In this document: piece by piece, positions 46,886 to 55,646 of the stretch
Position numbering within the stretch: the stretch's first letter is position 1
Layout of the letters: every line of letters starts with the position of its first letter
Assembly: GCA_025558075.1 (NCBI GenBank)
Contig: JAHLKF010000014.1
Location: 124,001 to 188,000 of the forward strand
DNA from: Gaertneriomyces semiglobifer
Taxonomy: Eukaryota > Chytridiomycota > Chytridiomycetes > Spizellomycetales > Spizellomycetaceae
DNA: 64,000 bases
Direction: 5' to 3'
Notes under the pieces: generated by a model
Told to the model about the DNA's origin: nothing
The model's input: the letters and a program-made list of their open reading frames with translations, nothing else
Database searches by the model: none
Translations under genes and position numbers: made by a program

Positions 46886-49183
46886 CTAGGCCTCATCTAT
46901 CTTTAAGCTCTTCTTGTACTGAGCGACGACACCGCTTGTGTCTCCCACGCGTCCTTCAAATCTAGTCAGCCTGGCTTGATCGCATACCCACACCTCATTA
47001 CAGACGGCGTCCAAGAACCGTTCATCGTGAGAAACAATGGCAATACCGCCCCGGTATGCGCGCAGTGCCTGCGCTAGTGCGTCAATGGAGTCCATATCCA
47101 AGTGATCTAAGATATCTGGGTTAATATAATGGTCTGGAGAACCTCGGAATGACAAAACTTACTGGTAGGCTCGTCGAGAATAAGTACATGCGGATTACTC
47201 ATTGCCATCCACGCAAAAATTGTTCGACTCTTCTGACCTCCACTCAGCGTTCCAATGGGTTGTAACGCTGTTGTTCCGGTTAAACCATACCGTCCGAGAA
47301 CTCTACGGTAGTCCTCTTCCTGCATTCCAGGGAACTTGCTCTGCAGGAACTGTACACTGCTCGCACCCAATTCTAATTGTTCAACGTGATGCTGGCTGAA
47401 CAAAGCCACCCTCAGCCGTCCATGTCTATGTACCATGCCTCGCTGTGGCTCAATTTGTCCGGTCATCAATCTGATTAATGTTGATTTACCAGCACCGTTG
47501 GGACCAACGACGGCAATTTTCGAGTCCATCTGCAGGTCGAATGAGACGTCGCCAAGGATTGTTCTCTCAGGGGAGTACCCAAACGTCACATCCGTCATCT
47601 GCAAAATTGGGGGCGACAGCTTTTCCGGATCGGGGAACTTGAAGTAGATGTCTTCACCGGCACCCGCGATGCCTTCCATATCGTCCTTCGGTGGCGGTTC
47701 AAGTGGTGGAAGCTTTTCCAGAATCTTGATCTTCGATTGTGCTTGTGCGGCACGCTTTGCATTGTACCTCCACCTGTCAATAAACGCTTGCAAGTGTTGA
47801 CGGTACTGTAGCTGCGCTTCGTACTCTCTGATCTGGTTCTTTCGTCTTTCAGACTTGGTTCCTACGAACACCGAGAAATTGCCTTTGTAATAATCCAAAA
47901 TTCCATCGTGCAGATGCAATATGTCTGTAGACACTGCATCCAAGAAGGATCTGTCGTGGGATACAACAAGCAATGTGGCGTCCCAGCCTTGGAAATATCT
48001 TTCCAACCATACAACAGCAGGGAAATCCAGGTAATTTGTTACTTCGTCTGCAAGTAGGAGATCCGGCTTACAGAACAGAGCTCGCGCCAACGCAAGACGC
48101 ATTCTCCATCCACCACTGAACGTTTTCGTAGCAGCGTTCTGCTGTTGTGGTGAAAACCCGAGACCATTGAGAATCGAAGATGCCTTGGACTCTGCTTTGT
48201 CTGCTTCAATTTCCTCAAGTCTTTGATAAACTTCCTTCAACCGCTTATTCATCTTGTCAGCTTCTTCGGGAGTAGTGGATATCTTGAGAAGCGACTGATT
48301 TAGCTTTTTCTCCTCGTCCAACAAGGATGTCCGCTCCGTGTCCGCCTGGAGCACTGACTGCAAAGCTGGCAAATCATCTCCTGCAATCTCTTGTTCCACG
48401 TGAAGGACACGAATATGCGACGGTAACCTGAGCTCCTGGTGGGCGAGGGCACGTAGCAGTGTTGACTTTCCGACACCGTTCTTTCCAACCAAACCATACC
48501 TCCGACCGTAATTCAAGCTTAAAGTCGCGTTTTGCAATATCGGCTTGCCAGCATACTGAATATCAAAGTTCTCCAGCTTGATATCCTTTCCGGTGTTTGT
48601 CGTGCTAGCCTTCATTTGGTTGACAATAATTGCAGGCTTAACATCTGGGTTCCACTCAGGAATCGCGTCAGGGTCATAGAGACCACCACGGGCTTCCTTC
48701 TTTGCTGCCAGCTTTTTCTCAGCAGCTCTCAACTTGCGCTGGTCTACCGTAGACGTTTTAGGACCACTCGACGACATTCCATGCCGGATATCTCCGACGT
48801 TAGTCCGGGTGAACTCCAAGGTATTAGATAACGACTGGTTCATCACAATGGGTCCATCCAATGCTTTAACGGCTCCATGGTGATGTGAGCGGTTGCTTTC
48901 TGGATTCAACTCTGCGAGCTTTTCGCAGAGGGCTTCCACCTGGGCGTCGGTGACACCGGCGTCCACTAGCAACGGATGCAAAAAGTCGTAGAGGCCATCT
49001 TCGGTATAATCATTTGATGGGTCCTCGAAATAGCCCAAGACCTGCGGAACTCCATGTTAGTGGGTTGTAAAAGGTGCAGATGCTTTCCAAAGCTCGCCCC
49101 CTCACATATCCGAACAAGTCGATATCGATGGTGGGGGCGACCTCCTTGATGGAGCCGCCAACATTGAATTTAGCCTGTACCAT
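46886..49183 (-). CDS. ABCF3: ABC-F ATPase ABCF3/GCN20
   Basis: ABC-F proteins are soluble twin ATPases; Gcn20/ABCF3 binds Gcn1 on ribosomes in amino-acid starvation signalling. Three exons: 49183-49106, 49041-47163, 47106-46886, 725 residues (yeast 752). The N-terminal 190 residues resemble the Gcn1-binding region (DLFGYVLGYFED). ABC1: Walker A GKNGVGKST, signature FSGGWRMRLALA, Walker B LLLADE. ABC2: GPNGAGKST, LSGGQKSR, ILDEPTNHLD and SHDERFLD. In ABC1 the loop after Walker B reads DEVTNYLD instead of DEPTNxLD, though the catalytic Glu is kept. The last intron has two AG acceptors nine bases apart; the downstream one gives the standard TNHLD. The start is the only in-phase ATG upstream. 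Confidence 0.94.
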
Positions 49184-49412
49184 CTCTTCTCAATGCTCAG
49201 TCCTCTGCTCCTTTCCAATGCAGAGTCACCGTTGTTAAAAACAAGATATGGCAAAACCAAAAACCAAAGTCTGGCTATCTGTGCCACGCGCTGCTTGTCG
49301 GCGCCCTTGGAGACCAGACTGAAGACCAGATCACTCTTTCACACTGCATTCGAAAGAGAGGTAGAGACAGAGTAGGTTGTCCCCCGTCCTCATATCCGCT
49401 TCTTGTACGGCA

Positions 49413-50078
49413 ATGCTGGCTTCCTCAACTCTCCGGTCCTGCGTCCGCGCGCGGGCTATCCCGTCCTTTGCAACATCCGTTTCCCGTCGTTGCATGGCCA
49501 CCGAAAAGAAGATCATTCCACAAGCACCTAACCGGGTCAAGACATGGAGTCAAACTCAGAACCCAAAATCGGAAGCTATGACTGGTCCGCGGTTCGAACA
49601 GACTGATATGGATCTTCAAGTAAGTGGCAAAGTGCAAACATTGCATTGCCCGGGATGGTTGTGTTAATTCAACTGGGATTGGCGTAGCCCAACCCGCCCT
49701 CAGCAGAAGAACTTATAAAACAAGTACCTGTTACCTTTGTCGAAACCCGTACTGTTGCTTGCGATGGAGGTATGTGGAAATTACAGATCAAGTGCACGGC
49801 CGTCCATGATACTGATGGACATGAACATTGCAGGAGGTGGTGCTTTGGGCCACCCAAAGGTCTGGCTGAATTTGGTACGTAGATTAGCTCAATGTCATTG
49901 CCGAAGTTATTATACTTATAGGAGCGTTCGAATGACAGGACAAGAACGAACCCCAGTCATGCGGTCAGTCCTAAATCCACAAAACTGTGCTGCATTACGA
50001 TGGAACTGACATTGGTCTGCTTGTCTCTTTGTAGGATACTGCGGTCTTCGGTTCCAAAAGAAGCACCACCACCACTAG
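49413..50078 (+). CDS. NDUFS6: NADH:ubiquinone oxidoreductase subunit NDUFS6 (13-kDa zinc subunit)
   Basis: Matrix-arm subunit of mitochondrial complex I that holds a zinc ion. Five exons: 49413-49619, 49688-49769, 49834-49874, 49939-49963, 50035-50078, 132 residues. The N-terminus (MLASSTLRSCVRARAIP) is a basic amphipathic mitochondrial presequence. Then NRVKTWSQTQNPKSEAMTGP, QVPVTFVETRTVACDGGGG, GHPKVWLNLD and CGYCGLRFQKKHHHH. The zinc ligands expected are the Cys of ACDG, the His of GHPK and the CxxC pair, all present. The fourth exon is only 25 nt. Presence of this gene indicates that the organism keeps respiratory complex I. Divergent from ABCF3, 229 bp apart. Confidence 0.95.
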
Positions 50079-50416
50079 GAATACCATTAGACCATTGCTT
50101 GTTACACGAAATACACAGATACTATCAGCATTTTTTGAACTACGAGATATTTATGAGCTGCGGGCGCCTACGTGCCATCACACCCGATTCGGGGTATTGC
50201 CATAGCAGTGTGGTGTTGGTGCAGAATGCGTATACCGCGTGAATGCATCATGCAGCAAAGCAGCGGCATTCGCCAAGACCTACGTTCACCGCCTGCGGCT
50301 CACCCGCGACCGTGGTAGGCGAGTTATCCATTTGAATCCGTCCTTATGATGAACCATCGCAACAATATGGCGACATTCAACGACTGTATTTGATATATTC
50401 AGACGGAAAAAGAACT
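50079..50416. other. Convergent intergenic region, NDUFS6 / BTB gene
   Basis: 338 bp of 3' UTRs. No gene, RNA or repeat recognised. Confidence 0.4.
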
Positions 50417-51577
50417 TTACGGACATCTTGACTGTAAAACTTGGATGAACAAATCATTCTTCAATGACTCGCACTCCGGGTCGGCCATCATTCTCTTAAA
50501 CTCGTCAGTATGAATAATCTCAGCGCGCCACTCGAAGAACTTCCTCGTCGCAGACAGCATCAACAAGTGGGGTGCACTGGACTCGTCACCGCCACCTACA
50601 GTTGCATATAAATGCGTGAACCTGAGCCATTCACACAAATTCCAGGGTGTCATGTCCGACTTCTGCATTATCTCATGAGCAAGTTCCACACATATACGGG
50701 ACATGCATGTCAGATGCGCCAGACTGAACAATTGGGCTCGGATGCGTCCATTAATGGCGATATCGATGCAAGTGCTCCCTGTATACACTAAGGACATGTA
50801 ATGCGCTAGCACTGCTGGGATGTCGTCCGGGTGAAATGGCCCGTTGATTGTAATCTTTGACGGACCAGCAGTTCGTGCGCCTTCCCTAAAGGTACCGCTG
50901 AACATAGTTTTGAAATAAGTGCTCTGTGCCGCGAGAACTGCTTGCACTGCCGGCGCAAACACCTCGTTGTCAGCCTGGCGCTGGACTATCTTTTCCAGGG
51001 CTTCACTACCCATCTTGCGGTCGCTTTCGGAAGCTGTGGTTGGGGAAGTGCCTCCCACAAGAGGCGTGCTCTCTGATTGAAGCGAAAGGTAAACATCTGC
51101 CCACGTTGCGTCTCCAAGCAAACCACCTAAGGGAGAGAGCCCCAAGCGCCGATCATTCCACTTTTCAAGGACTGCTTCCGGTCGTTCGAAAGTTACACGG
51201 ACTTCGACAGGAGCAGATCCCTGGGAGCATTCACCATGTCTGCACCATTTTAGGCGGCCTAATGCTTCAACAAATCTCCCTCTAGAAGGCTTCGTTTGCA
51301 CCATTTTCCCCTCAGAATCACAAATTCGCACAACCGCTGCGTGATATATCTTAGCTCTGGTGTGATCAAGTGACAGCCGAAGCGTGCCATCCGTTTGGTC
51401 GTTAACGTAAGATAGTCGAACTAGGCCACCGGGACCATTAGCAAATGCCTTCCACTCTGTGTACTGCGGCGTTGTTGATACGTTTTTGAGCACAAATGTG
51501 TGTGACAGGACTGGTTGTTCAGTGCTCGTTGCCGTGCTGCCAACTACACCGCCTGGCATTCCTGCTCGTGGCCACAT
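50417..51577 (-). CDS. BTB/POZ-domain protein with N-terminal MATH-like region
   Basis: Intronless, 386 residues. Residues about 25-150 look like a beta-rich MATH/TRAF-type fold (SHTFVLKNVSTTPQYTEW, VRLSYVNDQTDGTLRLSL), weakly conserved. The BTB/POZ core is about 155-290: LGDATWADVYLSLQSES, VQAVLAAQSTYFKTMFSGTF and HYMSLVYTGS match the usual D-V, F-x-x-M and Y-T-G positions. A helical C-terminal part follows. Such proteins often serve as CUL3 adaptors that bind substrates through the MATH part, so an SPOP-like role is likely but unproven. The start is the first ATG of the frame. Confidence 0.78.
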   Translation of the reverse strand: MWPRAGMPGGVVGSTATSTEQPVLSHTFVLKNVSTTPQYTEWKAFANGPGGLVRLSYVNDQTDGTLRLSLDHTRAKIYHAAVVRICDSEGKMVQTKPSRGRFVEALGRLKWCRHGECSQGSAPVEVRVTFERPEAVLEKWNDRRLGLSPLGGLLGDATWADVYLSLQSESTPLVGGTSPTTASESDRKMGSEALEKIVQRQADNEVFAPAVQAVLAAQSTYFKTMFSGTFREGARTAGPSKITINGPFHPDDIPAVLAHYMSLVYTGSTCIDIAINGRIRAQLFSLAHLTCMSRICVELAHEIMQKSDMTPWNLCEWLRFTHLYATVGGGDESSAPHLLMLSATRKFFEWRAEIIHTDEFKRMMADPECESLKNDLFIQVLQSRCP

Positions 51578-51946
51578 CGTCCAGGTTCTTCCTCAAGTAA
51601 TCTTGGTGTACAAAATGTGAAAAGCTCAGCAAGCCTGGTAGACTGGCTTCCAGGTAGAGATGTCGCCTTTTAACATGACCTTGAGACTCCGTTTGGGTTT
51701 GCGAACGTTGTTCCCACAGAAAAAGCCTGTTGAGACATGTCACATGCGGATCCACGAGCACATGGCTCATCAACCCATGTTTCCATTACGCAAAGGCGCT
51801 TGCGAACCAGAGATCTCCAGCTGTCAGTCGGTGTTCGTTGCGAACTGAATTTGAATGTGAAAGGGATCTGCGCGTCTTCCTCAAAACAACGCAACACGGG
51901 CAACCGAACCGGGCGCACAGATCGCACGTAGAATTATAATAAAACA
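51578..51946. promoter_or_regulatory. Divergent promoter region, BTB gene / disordered protein gene
   Basis: 369 bp between divergent ATGs. TATAATAAAACA immediately before 51947 is AT-rich and probably 5' leader. Nothing else recognised. Confidence 0.4.
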
Positions 51947-53380
51947 ATGCACCCTTCACGAAAATCACATCCTTACGATCCACCTTCCCATCCCCTCCTC
52001 TCCATGCAATTCTCCCCTTCGTCCTCTTCAGTTTCTCTCATATCAACCATTCTTCCGGACATCTCACACATCGACGCCGCTCCGCCGGATGGTGAATACA
52101 CTCCCCTCTTCTCTCCCGAAAAGAGTTCCGGAAATGAACATCGAACGCTTCCGACCACGTGGGAGGGACCGAGCTGTGGCACTGTTGGAGGCAGTCCAAG
52201 TGAGATTGGGACTGGCGAGTATGAGGCGTTGGTGAGGCGAGTGGAAGAAGTATTGGGTATGAATACTGCGATGGAGGAAGAATGCGAGCGCTTTGAGAAT
52301 GATGAAGTGAGTTTGTTGATGAAGGTGCAGGAGGTCCTAGCTGCAGATGAAAGAGATACCAGAGCCCACCGAGAGACGGAGGATGCGCATCACAGCGGAT
52401 CCCGTCACCATTACCTACGCACAGATGCCATGGAGGAAGATGTAGATGTTGACCACCCTTATGAACGACATATTAATGCCGTTCGACGGCGACAGCCGCA
52501 AGAAGATCCTACAGGAATAGATTTCTCTTTAGCGGACGGAACGTACATCCATCCTCGACGCATTCATCGAGATGGATCAAATGTGCGTCGCCAGCAAAAG
52601 GAGAATGAACCAGACACCTCGTTTTCATCAAGGAGAGGACGACCCAATTCATCACTAGCGAATGCTGGTCGTTCCTTATCACCCATACAAGCCATGCAAG
52701 AGGGCGAATCCCAATGCACTGGCATGAGCAGTATGAGTGATGACGACGCCTCCACTTCCATGACGGATTTCCAGGTCCGGTTGCTCCACTCTTACCAAAA
52801 TGAACACAGATCGCTGTCTGAATATGGAGGATCTCGTCCAAGAACTGAAAACCCTACTGGAGGTGCTGGTGCAACCAGATCTGCCGGGATACCCATCCAA
52901 GTCCCTCGCATCGAATATGAATCATTTGTAGATGATGATACGATGATGGAAGGACAAGTTGGAGCGGTGATGGCAAGATACATCTCTCCGCACTCTGACC
53001 ATCGATCACCGTGGACTTCCAACGGACCCACGCATGCCGGCATGAATTCTCACCCTCCCAAGTCGGAGGATGTACAGCCACCACGACCGGCGTCGCGGCA
53101 CTCGGTCTTATCTGACACAACCAACCTTTCAACGACTTTCTCCGACCAACTGTCCCTCGCTAGTTTGCAGTACCTGAAACGACATAACTTAATGGACGGG
53201 TCTCCCCGTCAGCCAACGTCGAAGGCATCGTCACATCATAGATCGCCGACCACTAGACGTGACCTAGGCGCTACGCGATCAGGCGAAACAATCATTCCGA
53301 GTCTGTATACAGAGCAGATGACTAAGATCCTGGATGTAGAACGTATTAGGATGTTGCCCAAGCTGGGTATGCCGCGATAA
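51947..53380 (+). CDS. Largely disordered protein; possible STIL/Ana2/SAS-5-like centriole factor
   Basis: Intronless, 477 residues, rich in Ser, Arg, His, Asp and Glu and mostly disordered. A predicted helix lies near 85-125 (EYEALVRRVEEVLGMNTAME). Two ordered islands are near the C-terminus: LSLASLQYLKRHNLM (about 402-416) and ILDVERIRMLPKL (about 461-473). The first resembles, from memory, the STAN-type pattern (S-x-A-T-x-x-YL-x-x-x-x-L) of STIL/Ana2, which recruits SAS-6 in centriole duplication; the second resembles a short motif at the end of such proteins. Other possibilities: an unrelated cytoskeletal or cell-cycle scaffold. The coding call is firm (long clean frame, ATG, normal codon use); the function is a hypothesis. 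Confidence 0.6.
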   Translation: MHPSRKSHPYDPPSHPLLSMQFSPSSSSVSLISTILPDISHIDAAPPDGEYTPLFSPEKSSGNEHRTLPTTWEGPSCGTVGGSPSEIGTGEYEALVRRVEEVLGMNTAMEEECERFENDEVSLLMKVQEVLAADERDTRAHRETEDAHHSGSRHHYLRTDAMEEDVDVDHPYERHINAVRRRQPQEDPTGIDFSLADGTYIHPRRIHRDGSNVRRQQKENEPDTSFSSRRGRPNSSLANAGRSLSPIQAMQEGESQCTGMSSMSDDDASTSMTDFQVRLLHSYQNEHRSLSEYGGSRPRTENPTGGAGATRSAGIPIQVPRIEYESFVDDDTMMEGQVGAVMARYISPHSDHRSPWTSNGPTHAGMNSHPPKSEDVQPPRPASRHSVLSDTTNLSTTFSDQLSLASLQYLKRHNLMDGSPRQPTSKASSHHRSPTTRRDLGATRSGETIIPSLYTEQMTKILDVERIRMLPKLGMPR

Positions 53381-53528
53381 ACCATAGAGATGAAGTAGCG
53401 AAACGGGCGCGCCAAAAAAAAGGGAGGGTTGTTCCAACACTGAGAAAGAGCGTTTGTGCGAAACGCATGTACATAAATACCTAAAACCCAGTATGATACA
53501 TACTACCATTAGAACACGTATATTTTCT

Positions 53529-54394
53529 TTACACATCAATACCTTTTGCCCGCCACATGCCGTCGTTCAAATAATGCATTAAATCGACACCAACACCCTT
53601 ATTCACCTTCTTGATGTCGTCTGTCGACATCATTGTCACGCCTACCGCCAGCGCATGTTCTTTCCCCTCTGCCATGATTGCGACGGGTGTATTGATGGGT
53701 AGAGATTCCTCGGGCAGCTTTGCTCCCTTAGACGTCAGACCGGGACACATAATGTTGGCGCCAGAAAGCACGAACTTGATGGCCCCTCTGTCGACGCGGA
53801 CGTGGGGCATCATGTCTGGGTCTATATAATAGATGGGCACGGAAGGTTGAGATGAGTAACATAATGATTCCGTGTGCGAGAAACAGAGGCAGGACTTACA
53901 TTTGTGGAGAATGCGAAGGTGGGGGTAGTATGGGCCGTCGTGGTGGTTGAAGAACAGCATTTCGTCGTTCATGGAGACAATGTTCAATCTATCATGACTT
54001 GTGGAAAGAACAGAAAGACAATTCCGGTATCAGCACTGGAAGTGACATATAGATTCCCCATATCCTCTTCCCGCGCAAACACAAAGAGCCCAAAACGTCT
54101 TTCCAAGGAACAGTCACCATTCCAATATTGTGTAGGTTATTACCATTTGATCAAAATCAACGGATCCTTCTTCGGCAGTATCTCTTCAATGTAGGGGTTC
54201 AGAGCCGGATACTGTTCCAGAATCTTGGTCCTGACCGCTCTCTGGACAGAGCTCTTTACTTTGGATTTACCAGAAACCTCCTCCTTTGTTAATCTGGTGG
54301 AACACAAAAGTTAGTGTTAGTGTGGAACCGGGTCGAACGGAAGATAGTAACAAGCCATGGCCACCATTTTCTCACATACGTACTTTTTGAACAT
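53529..54394 (-). CDS. MCTS1: MCTS1/Tma20-like PUA-domain translation factor
   Basis: MCTS1 pairs with DENR to recycle 40S subunits and aid re-initiation. Four exons: 54394-54384, 54293-54144, 53997-53900, 53821-53529, 183 residues (human 181). The 11-nt first exon encodes MFKK, the usual start. The N-terminal domain has [20 protein letters not shown] and [16 protein letters not shown]; then [20 protein letters not shown]. The PUA domain follows: [40 protein letters not shown] and [18 protein letters not shown]. Splicing was fixed by these family segments. Introns are 78-146 bp. The 3' end converges on the 51947 gene, 148 bp away. Confidence 0.95.
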
Positions 54395-54560
54395 CTCAAA
54401 CTCGACGCTGTGCTGTCGTCCCCTTCGAAATCTATCCCTTCTTTCGCATATACACTCTACAGCTGTAGAGTATTGATTCAAGATGCTAGCTGGATATCGT
54501 ATTGGAGAACCAGCCGAGAAACTTTCTATCAATTATGCTATTGATAAGACAAGTGGTTAC

Positions 54561-54932
54561 CGATAACAGCACGTCGCGTGCCTTCAAAGCGAGGAAGGAA
54601 TGGTCGTCAACAACACGCTGGTCGCAGGACCGACAGCACTGGACATGGATGTTTCTCGTTTGAATTTCATCAATGCTGCCGTTGTTGATTGTTAGCAAGA
54701 GGGGAAGAGCAATCTCGACGTTAGAAAGCTCTCCCAATTCTACTTGAAAACATCTTCAGATCCCACCGAAGGCGGCGCTGGAATCAGCGCGCCTCGTTAC
54801 TTTGATAGGAAGTTGAACAAACGTAGCAGAAGAGACCAGTGAGCTGGCACCGCTTATCAAAGGGAGCACTATAACTTCAGCATCTTTCTTGCTGGAGTTA
54901 CTCAAGACAGTCAGTCCATTTTGCGGACCAGT
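54561..54932 (-). pseudogene. Coding fragment with in-frame TGA; possibly UBE3D-like
   Basis: From a CTTTGTAG acceptor (exon start 54932) to a TCG|GTAACC donor (exon end 54561) there are exactly 124 codons in one frame, interrupted by a single TGA at 54756-54758. Both sides look protein-like: VLSNSSKKDAEVIVLPLISG and TFVQLPIKVTRRADSS before it, VELGELSNVEIALPLLLTIN and HVQCCRSCDQRVVDDHSFLA after it. The beta-rich pattern followed by a Cys-x-x-Cys knuckle loosely recalls the E2-binding HECT-like protein UBE3D, but I found neither a start nor the expected downstream C-terminus. A degraded copy is the simplest reading; a base error or an unseen intron are alternatives. Confidence 0.4.
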
Positions 54933-55646
54933 CTACAAAGTTCATTGGACCAGTTCATTCCAAGTCATAAACTTTACAATGATCACTTCATTCGTTATAA
55001 AGAACCGGAAGCGTTCATATGGCCCGGTATCTGGAAAATTCTGCAATAAACGGCCTTCTTCAACATGCATTCAAAGCGTTCTCATAGACGCCTTAAGAAA
55101 ACAGAACGCGTTACGTGAACGCTGCTTTCGCTGGCAGATCGTCGTACACTTCAATGTTGTCATGAAAACCGCGGAAACACTGGTTTTTCACTGGAGATTT
55201 CGTGACGAAAACCGTATGAGAAATGCCAGCGGCCCAAAATATATAGATGCTCTTTGATATTTCCCAGTTTGAGTGGACATAAAGAAACGCACATGATTTT
55301 CTATGCACAAAGCATACAAGCAAAACACCTACAAGCTCACTTGGAAATAACACCGGTGAGGAAAAAAACAAACAAATAAAAAGCGAGCAAGCCAGCTCGA
55401 ACCAGAACAAAAGGTCGCACAGAAGCATATAGAAACCAATTTTCTTTTCTTGTCCGTTGGTAATTCGTTTCTTTCCTAACCGAGATGACCTTCCCCTGCT
55501 TCCCCGTAATATAATCCTTCAAGAACTAACCAACCACAAGACTCTTCATCCACACGCTCACTCACACACACAAGGAAACAAAATAAAAGTGAACGGAAAG
55601 AGGGGGGTATTCAGACAGGCATAGTAGAAGAGAGAAACCATTTTCC
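54933..55646. other. Region upstream of the broken fragment and 3' of VPS1
   Basis: About 710 bp. Open frames on both strands (plus 54889-55257, minus 55428-55111) show no domain. The part from about 55250 to 55646 is AC-rich and probably the VPS1 3' UTR, with ACACACACAAGG near 55566. Confidence 0.35.

Noticed and set aside
54889..55257. 122-codon + strand frame opposite the broken fragment
   Set aside because: No domain, weak start context, and overlaps protein-like sequence on the other strand.
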